NCBI GenBank assembly: GCA_017619445.1
Contig: JAFZSI010000073.1
Coordinates: 1-54,077 of the forward strand
Reading direction: 5' to 3'
From: Prevotella sp.
GTDB taxonomy: Bacteria; Bacteroidota; Bacteroidia; Bacteroidales; Bacteroidaceae
Length of the DNA stretch: 54,077 nt
The notes under the pieces: model-generated
The model's database searches: none
What the model was told of the DNA's origin: nothing
The model's input: only the letters and a program-made list of their open reading frames with translations
Made by a program: the position numbers and the translations under genes
Part shown: positions 47,787-54,077 of the stretch, piece after piece
Numbering within the stretch: the first letter of the stretch is position 1
Layout of the letters: every line of letters starts with the position of its first letter

Positions 47787-47978
47787 AAAAAACTGAGTAA
47801 GCGAGCGCAAAGAAAGCTTGTTTTCTTTGCCGAGCGTGAAGTTTTTATCTAAAAAACTGAGTAAGTGAGCGCAAAGAAAGCTTGTTTTCTTTGCCGAGCG
47901 TGAAGTTTTTATCCAAGAAACTGAGTAAGTGAGCGCAAAGAAAGCTTGTTTTCTTTGCCGAACGAGAAGTTTTTATCT
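47787..47978. repeat. 64-bp tandem repeat, 3 copies
   Basis: Units with CTGAGTAAGCGAGCGCAAAG and an AAAGAAAGCTTGTTTTCTTT hairpin start at about 47787, 47851 and 47915. On the minus strand each carries a CTTTGCGCTCACTTACTCAG segment like the greA promoter spacer, so they look like degenerate promoter copies upstream of the patatin gene. Confidence 0.85.
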
Positions 47979-47996
47979 AAATTCTCTATAAAATCT

Positions 47997-48290
47997 GAAC
48001 GCCGCGCAGCAAGTTATTGTTCTAAAGCATCACTTTGCGAAAATAAAGCAAAGCGTGGCAAATACAAAGCAATGCTTTACGTGCAATTTTTCTACAAAAT
48101 TCGAACGTCGCATAGCAAGTTATTGTTGCAGTCCCTCACTTTGCGAAAATAAAGCATAGCGTGGCAAATACAAAGCAATGCTTTACGCGCAAATTATCTA
48201 GAAAATTCGAACGTCGCACAGCAAGTTGTTGTCGCAGTTCATAGTCGCGGGTAAATGAACAATTGCTTTGCAGAAATAAAGCACAGCCTG
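47997..48290. repeat. 106-bp tandem repeat, 2.8 copies
   Basis: Units begin GAACGxCGCxxAGCAAGTT at 47997, 48103 and 48209. Each holds TTTGCGAAAATAAAGCA and CAAAGCAATGCTTTAC; the third copy diverges after about 40 bp. Confidence 0.85.
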
Positions 48291-48305
48291 GCTCACACAA
48301 TGATG

Positions 48306-48515
48306 GACGCTGAAAGCGTCACCTCTTAAGTAACCGAGGGTACGCCATCAGGCGCACCCCCGGAATAGCGGTGTATGAGTAGCCTCGACCCTAACGGGGT
48401 CGCCCATCACTTATGTCGGGGCACTCCTTCAGAGTGCTATACTGCTGCATTCCATGTCCGGGGGTGCTCGCTGCGCTCGTACCCTCGGTTATTATCAGGT
48501 GACGCTTTCAGCGTC
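48306..48515. repeat. Array of small perfect hairpins, locus 2
   Basis: GACGCT-GAA-AGCGTC (48306-48320), an ACCGAGGGTAC...CACCCCCGGAA element (48332-48365), CGACCC-TAACG-GGGTCG (about 48387-48404), GCACTC-CTTCA-GAGTGC (48421-48437), the inverted GGGGGTGC...GTACCCTCGG element (48460-48489), and GACGCT-TTC-AGCGTC (48501-48515). Confidence 0.85.
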
Positions 48516-48530
48516 GTTCTTACTGACTAC

Positions 48531-48638
48531 ATAGTCCTTACTGTCCCCATGGTCTTTTCTGTCCACGTAGTCCTTACAGTCCCCATGGTCTTTTCTGTTC
48601 ACGTAGTCCTTACAGTCCCCATGGTCTTTTCTGTTCAC
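48531..48638. repeat. 36-bp minisatellite, 3 copies
   Basis: Three contiguous 36-bp units (48531, 48567, 48603) with TAGTCCTTAC, CCCCATGG and TCTTTTCTGT. No spacers, so not a CRISPR array. Confidence 0.9.
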
Positions 48639-48716
48639 AAACACACATTCGTTATCCTTTTCTTAGCCGTTTCATTCCCGTTCCCAAACATTTTTTTCAA
48701 AAAAATCGCACTTTCC

Positions 48717-48747
48717 TTTGTCCGTTTCACAATTCTTTGTATTTTTG
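48717..48747 (+). promoter_or_regulatory. Promoter of the giant surface protein gene
   Basis: TTTG at 48717-48720, 19 bp, TATTTTTG at 48740-48747. Leader of about 43 nt to the ATG at 48797. Confidence 0.75.
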
Positions 48748-48796
48748 CACTTTGTATGTGTCTTCTACTTGAATAACAAAAATACTAAATACAATT

Positions 48797-51700
48797 ATGA
48801 AACATACCAAACAACTTTTTTTGCTCATCTTGCTGATGATAGTCGGCAATGTGACGGCGTGGGGAGAAACGACAAAATATTATGCCTTTTCTTCTAACAA
48901 TTGGGGAACTTTCGAAGGAGCTGGTAATTGGATAAGTGGGAAAAATGGTAATTCTTTTCAGGAAGGTCGTGGTGTACAGGTGACTACAGGAACTTCTGGA
49001 GCCAATGCAACTTCTCCTATTGAATTCAGTAATGTTTCTCAAGTCGTTGTAGTTTATAGTACCAATAAAAGTGCTGGTGCTGGTAGTATAAAAATTCAAG
49101 TTGGTAATAATTCTGAAAAATCTTTCACCATTACCAAAAATGGAGGCACTACTAATCGTGAAGCAACTTTTAGTTTCGATCCTGCTGAAAGTGGTGCGAT
49201 TAAGCTGACAGTTAATTGTACTACTAATTCAATTTATATCTATTCAATAACTATCACTTATGGTGCAGCTGCTCCTTCATACACCATTACACCCACTTCA
49301 AACAACGATAGTTGGGGTACAGTATCACTAAGTGGCAATACGATTACTGCCACTCCCGCTTCGGGCTATCGGGTAAGTACAACGAATCCTTATACTGTGA
49401 CCAGCGGAACTGCGACCGTTACTGATAATGGCGATAATACCTTTACGGTGTCAACCAGCGCGGATTGTACGGTACAGATTAATTTTGAGGCCATTCCTAT
49501 AACCACTACCACTAACCTGTATATTAAGGCAGACTCAGCTCCGTACGTATATACCTGGACGGGCAGCGGCAACTCAGCTGTTAAATATACTGGCGACTGG
49601 CCAGGCTCACAGGCGACAGAGACTGTTACGGCTCATGGTATCACGTGGTATCACGTTGCCGTAGAGGCTTCGGGCTTCAACCTGATTCTGAACACAGGAA
49701 GTGGTGGAACACAGACTCCTGACATCGAAGGCATCACAGGCGACAAGTATATTGTTTGGAACGCAGACGGTTTGTCTGCCGCCCAGTATCTGTTTGTGGA
49801 CGATTATGCTTCGGTAACGGCTACCGACGTGACAGTAGGTGAAGGCAGCACGGCAAGCAGCAGTATCACTTCCACCCCTGCTGGCCTGAATTTCAGTTAC
49901 AGCAGCGACAATACCAGTGTGGCCACTGTGGCCAACGACGGAACCGTCACTGGCGTGTCACAAGGTTCTGCCACCATTACCGTAAGCTGGAATGCACAGA
50001 CAGTTAACAATCTTGGTTATCCTGGCGGCAGCACCACATTCACCGTGAATGTGACGGAGGTAGCAACCACGAGAACATACGTGAAAGTGACGTCCACCGA
50101 CGAAATAGAGGACGGCAAGAAATACTTGATTGTTTATGAGGGCGGAAACATTGCTTTCGACGGAAGTTTGTCAACGCTAAATGAAACTGGCAATAAAAAG
50201 AGTGTCACAATCAGCGACAACACCATCACAACCAGCGAGAGCATCTATTTCACCATTAATGGAGGAACTATTCGTAGTGCATCGGGAAAGTATATAGGTA
50301 GGACTTCAGATTCGAATGGTATGGATGAAAATGCCACTACCACATATACAAATACCATAAGCATCGATAATAATGGAGATGTTAATATTGTAGGTAGTGG
50401 AGGAGCTCACTTGAGATATAATAATTCGAACGATGTGTTCCGTTATTATAAATCCTCAACTTATACAGGCCAGAAGGCCATCCAACTCTATAAGGAAGGC
50501 ACGGTAACCCATGAGGTGAACTTATACATAAAGGCAGACTCAGCTCCATACGTATATACCTGGACAGGCAGCGGCAACTCTGCGACGAAATATACCGGTG
50601 ACTGGCCGGGTACACAGACAACAGAGACTGTTACGGAGCATGGTGTCACTTGGCATAAAATCACCGTTCCTGCCAAGGGCTTTAACCTGATTCTGAACAC
50701 AGGAAGTGGTGGAACACAGACTTCTGACATCGTAGGCATCACCAAAGACAAGTACATTGTATGGAACTCGGCTGCTGATGGATATGCCGCCGACCAATAC
50801 CTCTTTGTTGATTTCGCCACTGTTTCGGCTTCCGACATCTCGGTGAGAGTGGATAAAACAGCCGCCAGCAATGTGACAACCACGCCGCAAGACCTGGCTC
50901 TGATTTACACTTACCAGAGCAGCGACCCCAATGTGGCTACCGTGGCCTCAGACGGAACCGTCACTGGTGTGGCTGAGGGCACAGCCACAATCACCGTAAG
51001 TTGGGCAACTCAGGTGGTGGACACCCAAGGCTACCTGGGTGGTAGCACCACGTTTACCGTGACTGTTACTCCTGCCTCTACCTCGTCAGACGTATTTGTG
51101 AAGGCAACGAGCGAGAGCGAACTTCTGGATGGTATGCAGATTATCATCGTGAATGACACTTACAACAACGTGATGGGAGAACAGAGCGACAACAACTTTG
51201 GCGTAGCTTCGGTGGAAATTGACAAGACTACCTCTCCCTACGAGGCAACGCCAGGCAATGGAGCCACCATCCTGACGCTCGAGGGCAGCAGCGGTGCATG
51301 GTACTTCAAGGACGAGCACGACAAATACCTGTATGCCGCATCAAACAGCAGCAACCTTTTAAAGACACAAACTGAAAAGAATGATAATGCAAAAGCAACA
51401 ATTACTTTCAGTGGTGGTGATGCTGCCATTGTGTTCCAAGGCTCTTATTCGCATAATATATTAAGGTATAATGGCAGTGCTAATGGTTCTGGTCTTTTCT
51501 CTTGTTATGCAAGTGGTAATAACCAGAAAGCCGTTCAGATTTACTATCGTGAGGGACAGACAATCGTTGCACGTCCTACCATTTCTCCCGCTTCTGGCAC
51601 ATACACGGAGGCGCAGACGGTGACGATTACGAACAATGCAGAGGGTGCGACGGTGTACTACACCACCGACGGCACTACCCCGACAACTTCGAGCACCGTT

Positions 51701-53329
51701 TATTCAGGACCGTTCACGCTGACGGCCAACGGCACCTACGAGGTGAAGGCCATCGCAGTGGTTGACGGCAACAGCAGTAGTGTGGCCACGAGCACCATCA
51801 CGATTCAAGTTTATGTGGAGGCACCGACAATTGACCCTGCCGACGGTACTGCTATTACGGAGGAGACTAGTATCAGCATCAGTACCACTGCATCGGGCCT
51901 GGCCATCTACTATACCACTGATGGCACCGACCCAGTTAAGAATGGAGAGCTCACCAGCTCTGCCAAGGCTTACAACGGTGCATTCACCCTGAGTAAGGCA
52001 GGAACAGTGAAAGCAGTGGCAATGAACAGCGACGGTGTGTTCAGCGAAGTTGTCACAGCCACCTATACTTATAATGGAACGGTTACGGCTCCCTATTATG
52101 AGAATTTTGACGAAGGACTGGGCAATTTCACGGTTGAGACATCGGGAACGAATCCTCCTGTATGGAAATTCCAGGAAACAACAAATACTGCTACTTACGG
52201 AACCCGCAAATATGCTTACGTAAATGGAAGTAACAAGACTGGTACAGCCCGACTGATTTCGCCCGTGATTGATTTGACTGACGGGACAATCACAACCGTC
52301 ACACTCAGTTTCATCCATGCGGGCAGGTATTTTGACGGATATACGACTACTAATTATACGGCCGAGCAGACAGCCGCAGGTAATGCTCCAACTCACGCCC
52401 AGGTGTTTGTGAGAGAGGAAGGTGGAGAATGGACACAAGTAACCATTCCCAACTGGTTCACACAGGCTGGAGAAGGACAAGAAAACATCTATGAGCGTAC
52501 CAATTCGGGTGACATAGACCTCAGTTCTTTTGCTGGTAAGAAGATTCAGGTCAGTTTCCTCTATACTGCCGATGGCTCGAATTCAGGCACTAACTCCACA
52601 GGTATTTGGAATGTGCTGAAGTTTGCCCTGACCACAGAGAACTTCGAGGTGGTGAATATGAAAACCGATGGATTTGCTACCTACGTGGTGAAAAACGACA
52701 TCGACTGGAAGGAAACTCTTCTGAGGAATGAAGGCGTACATGGTTACAAAGTGATTGAGTTCTCGACGACAAGTGCCACCTTCGTGGAATATGGCTATGG
52801 AGGAAACGAAGAAATGATTCCTGCTGAAACTCCCATCATCATGAAAGGAAAGAGTGGTGATAACTATTTGGTGATTGCCAAGCACGACGATGTTATAGAC
52901 AAGCCGGCAGACAACCTGCTGTTGCCTTCCTACGGTGATGTAGCGCCAACTGCTGACCAGCATCTGCTGGTGTTGCAGAAGAATTCTGCTTGGAATGCTG
53001 AAAGTCCTTACGAGAACTACGGATTCTTCAAGGTAACAACAGGAAGACTGATACCTAACCGAAAGGCCTACCTGAACGGCACCAACCTCAGCGAGACAAC
53101 GACCTCGCAGACTAATCCGGCAAAGGGCATATTCATGCTCGAAGACTTGAGCAAGGATTATGATATTCCGCTGAATATTATGAGTGTTGATTCAGAACGA
53201 AATGGAGCCAACGCTGCTGTATATGACCTGAGTGGCAGGAAAGTGGCTGATGACTACAACAGTAGCACTTCAAACACCTTGCAAAAGGGTATCTATATTG
53301 TGAACGGTCATAAAGTGGTTATTAAGTAA
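48797..53329 (+). CDS. Giant multi-domain surface protein (CBM26, Big2, CHB_HEX_C)
   Basis: A 1510-residue exported protein. Order (approximate): signal peptide 1-22; beta sandwich 25-155; Ig-like segment 158-232; CBM26-like starch-binding module (Tyr-Ile-Lys-Ala-Asp-Ser-Ala-Pro-Tyr) 238-335; Big2-like Ig domain 340-420; lectin-like beta domain 425-565; a second CBM26 module, nearly identical, 570-670; a second Big2, 675-755; a second lectin-like domain 760-910; two CHB_HEX_C units with Tyr-Tyr-Thr-Thr-Asp-Gly; a jelly-roll domain (Tyr-Tyr-Glu-Asn-Phe-Asp-Glu); and a sorting-type C-terminus (Val-Tyr-Asp-Leu-Ser-Gly-Arg-Lys-Val). No catalytic domain is visible, so it probably binds starch-like glycan at the cell surface. 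The tandem halves show internal duplication. Confidence 0.85.
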   Translation: MKHTKQLFLLILLMIVGNVTAWGETTKYYAFSSNNWGTFEGAGNWISGKNGNSFQEGRGVQVTTGTSGANATSPIEFSNVSQVVVVYSTNKSAGAGSIKIQVGNNSEKSFTITKNGGTTNREATFSFDPAESGAIKLTVNCTTNSIYIYSITITYGAAAPSYTITPTSNNDSWGTVSLSGNTITATPASGYRVSTTNPYTVTSGTATVTDNGDNTFTVSTSADCTVQINFEAIPITTTTNLYIKADSAPYVYTWTGSGNSAVKYTGDWPGSQATETVTAHGITWYHVAVEASGFNLILNTGSGGTQTPDIEGITGDKYIVWNADGLSAAQYLFVDDYASVTATDVTVGEGSTASSSITSTPAGLNFSYSSDNTSVATVANDGTVTGVSQGSATITVSWNAQTVNNLGYPGGSTTFTVNVTEVATTRTYVKVTSTDEIEDGKKYLIVYEGGNIAFDGSLSTLNETGNKKSVTISDNTITTSESIYFTINGGTIRSASGKYIGRTSDSNGMDENATTTYTNTISIDNNGDVNIVGSGGAHLRYNNSNDVFRYYKSSTYTGQKAIQLYKEGTVTHEVNLYIKADSAPYVYTWTGSGNSATKYTGDWPGTQTTETVTEHGVTWHKITVPAKGFNLILNTGSGGTQTSDIVGITKDKYIVWNSAADGYAADQYLFVDFATVSASDISVRVDKTAASNVTTTPQDLALIYTYQSSDPNVATVASDGTVTGVAEGTATITVSWATQVVDTQGYLGGSTTFTVTVTPASTSSDVFVKATSESELLDGMQIIIVNDTYNNVMGEQSDNNFGVASVEIDKTTSPYEATPGNGATILTLEGSSGAWYFKDEHDKYLYAASNSSNLLKTQTEKNDNAKATITFSGGDAAIVFQGSYSHNILRYNGSANGSGLFSCYASGNNQKAVQIYYREGQTIVARPTISPASGTYTEAQTVTITNNAEGATVYYTTDGTTPTTSSTVYSGPFTLTANGTYEVKAIAVVDGNSSSVATSTITIQVYVEAPTIDPADGTAITEETSISISTTASGLAIYYTTDGTDPVKNGELTSSAKAYNGAFTLSKAGTVKAVAMNSDGVFSEVVTATYTYNGTVTAPYYENFDEGLGNFTVETSGTNPPVWKFQETTNTATYGTRKYAYVNGSNKTGTARLISPVIDLTDGTITTVTLSFIHAGRYFDGYTTTNYTAEQTAAGNAPTHAQVFVREEGGEWTQVTIPNWFTQAGEGQENIYERTNSGDIDLSSFAGKKIQVSFLYTADGSNSGTNSTGIWNVLKFALTTENFEVVNMKTDGFATYVVKNDIDWKETLLRNEGVHGYKVIEFSTTSATFVEYGYGGNEEMIPAETPIIMKGKSGDNYLVIAKHDDVIDKPADNLLLPSYGDVAPTADQHLLVLQKNSAWNAESPYENYGFFKVTTGRLIPNRKAYLNGTNLSETTTSQTNPAKGIFMLEDLSKDYDIPLNIMSVDSERNGANAAVYDLSGRKVADDYNSSTSNTLQKGIYIVNGHKVVIK

Positions 53330-53347
53330 TGATTGGAGGAACAGACT

Positions 53348-53533
53348 ATGAAAAAGAAATTTTATGTCATTCCAGTTACGGAAACCATTTATCTTAAAGA
53401 CTGTCTTATGGATTCGTTTCCTGTTCACTATAGTGAGGAGAACGGAGGTGAAATAGAATCTAAACAGGGTTCATGGATGGAGGAAGCAGAGGAAGATGAC
53501 TGGTTCCAACACAAGAATCTCTGGGAAGAGTAA
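53348..53533 (+). CDS. Small acidic MKKK-type partner protein, second copy
   Basis: A 61-residue protein starting Met-Lys-Lys-Lys-Phe-Tyr-Val-x-Pro-x-x-Glu with Leu-Met-Asp-Ser near residue 20, then an acidic, Trp-containing C-terminus (Glu-Glu-Asp-Asp-Trp). It follows the giant gene by 18 bp with GGAGGA seven bases before the ATG. The frame opens five codons earlier with TTG, but the ribosome-binding site lies inside that part. The same kind of gene follows the other giant protein at 7624. Function unknown. Confidence 0.8.
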   Translation: MKKKFYVIPVTETIYLKDCLMDSFPVHYSEENGGEIESKQGSWMEEAEEDDWFQHKNLWEE

Positions 53534-53556
53534 ATGAGTTGAGAGTTTTAAGATAT

Positions 53557-53614
53557 GAGTTAGGAGTTAGTAATATCTGCAAGCGCGGACATTTCTAACT
53601 CCTAACTCATTTTT
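53557..53614 (+). terminator. Terminator-like hairpin
   Basis: GAGTTAGGAGTTAG (53557-53570) and CTAACTCCTAACTC (53595-53608) are exact inverted complements, followed by ATTTTTTC. It closes the second surface-protein/partner unit. Confidence 0.8.
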
Positions 53615-53682
53615 TCTGCAAAGACCTTGATATTGGGGACAGGCAAGGCTCTTCTCCTTTACTCCTCCTCTCCTTTCCTTCT

Positions 53683-54077
53683 TTACTCCTTCCTATAATA
53701 TTTCCTGTCAATTTTACCGTTGAAGGTGCGGCGGATGGTTTCCACCTGCTGGTAGAGTAGTGGCACCTTATGGCGTTCTAAGTGTTTGCTTAGATACTGG
53801 GCGAGTTGTCTCGGGGAGAATGATTGTTCGGGTGCGGTGACCACAAGCAACTTGAGGGCATTGCCTGTAATGGGTGAGGGCACAGCGATGCAGATGCAGT
53901 CGGCCACGGCAGGGTGGGTGAGTGCGGCATCTTCCACTTCGGTGGGGGCAACCTTGTAACCGCCCACATTGATAACATCGTCGGCGCGGCCGGTGAGGTG
54001 AAGCATACCCTCGTCGTCGATGTAACCGAGGTCGGCGGTGGTGATGCTTTCAATCTTTGAAGCTTTTGAACTTTGAA
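53683..54077 (-). CDS. AMP-forming acyl ligase, C-terminal part only
   Basis: The last 131 or so codons of an adenylate-forming ligase; the gene continues past the right edge. Seen: Thr-x-Asp-Leu-Gly-Tyr (the A7 region), Leu-Thr-Gly-Arg-Ala-Asp-Asp-Val-Ile-Asn-Val-Gly-Gly (hinge) and the C-terminal lysine in Phe-Asn-Gly-Lys-Ile-Asp-Arg-Lys. This pattern is closest to acyl-CoA or acyl-ACP synthetases, possibly a carrier-protein-linked type. Substrate unknown. It is convergent with the small partner gene. Confidence 0.85.
   Translation of the reverse strand, partial: QSSKASKIESITTADLGYIDDEGMLHLTGRADDVINVGGYKVAPTEVEDAALTHPAVADCICIAVPSPITGNALKLLVVTAPEQSFSPRQLAQYLSKHLERHKVPLLYQQVETIRRTFNGKIDRKYYRKE

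Noticed and set aside
48531-48638. Direct repeats of 36 bp that could be mistaken for a CRISPR array
   Set aside because: The units are contiguous with no spacers, and no cas genes are near.
48375-48776. Plus-strand open frame of 133 codons
   Set aside because: It is produced by the 36-bp repeats and hairpin array, whose period is a multiple of three.

Overview
The window looks like chromosome of a gut or rumen Bacteroidales bacterium, most likely Prevotella or a close relative. The reasons are promoters of the Bacteroidetes type (TTTG, about 20 bp, TAnnTTTG), HU-like and 'smalltalk' proteins, Por/T9SS-like C-terminal tails on giant secreted proteins, a BT4734/BF3469-type primase-helicase, and many secreted glycoside hydrolases. 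No rRNA, tRNA, CRISPR array, integrase or transposase was seen.

Layout. 1-2.7 kb: a minus-strand, overlapping operon of small-molecule and nucleic-acid modifying enzymes (broken SDR, Vat-type acetyltransferase, P-loop kinase/HD fusion, MmcQ-like protein, DUF5131). 2.7-7.8 kb: a GH67 alpha-glucuronidase, then a divergent giant surface protein with a small acidic partner. 8-19 kb: acyl-CoA ligase, carboxylesterase, Tat-exported flavoprotein, greA, aldo/keto reductase, GH13 glucosidase and a DUF3857 protein. 19.5-24.5 kb: a minus-strand cluster typical of Bacteroidales cryptic elements (DUF5675, BT4734-like primase-helicase, OB-fold-like and coiled-coil proteins). 25-31.1 kb: a minus-strand six- or seven-gene operon in which an Xre / ImmA-IrrE protease / PIN nuclease module runs directly into a PLD-family restriction endonuclease resembling BfiI and two different adenine DNA methyltransferases. 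31.5-32.5 kb: HU-like protein and smalltalk peptide, which normally accompany the BT4734-type genes; the defence operon therefore appears to sit inside that element. Near-identical GC-rich repeats lie in inverted orientation at about 24.56 kb and 32.6 kb, on either side of it. 32.6-42.6 kb: alcohol dehydrogenase, SDR epimerase, ECF S-component, outer-membrane beta-barrel, GH9 and DUF4380. 42.8-47.8 kb: inositol-phosphate-type histidine phosphatase, small OMP, patatin with a surface-antigen barrel. 48.8-53.5 kb: a second giant surface protein (CBM26, Big2, CHB_HEX_C modules) followed by a small acidic partner of the same type as at 7.6 kb. 53.7-54.1 kb: the end of an AMP-forming ligase.

The best candidate for an undescribed system is the operon at 25.1-31.1 kb, with an inverted-repeat operator lying exactly over its promoter boxes and a 153-bp hairpin element upstream. 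The second is the repeated pair of a giant sorted surface protein and a small MKKK-type acidic protein. A third theme is repeats: several families of hairpins and short tandem repeats fill the intergenic spaces, and in three genes such repeat sequence appears to have entered the reading frame. All assignments come from reading the sequence; no database search was run.
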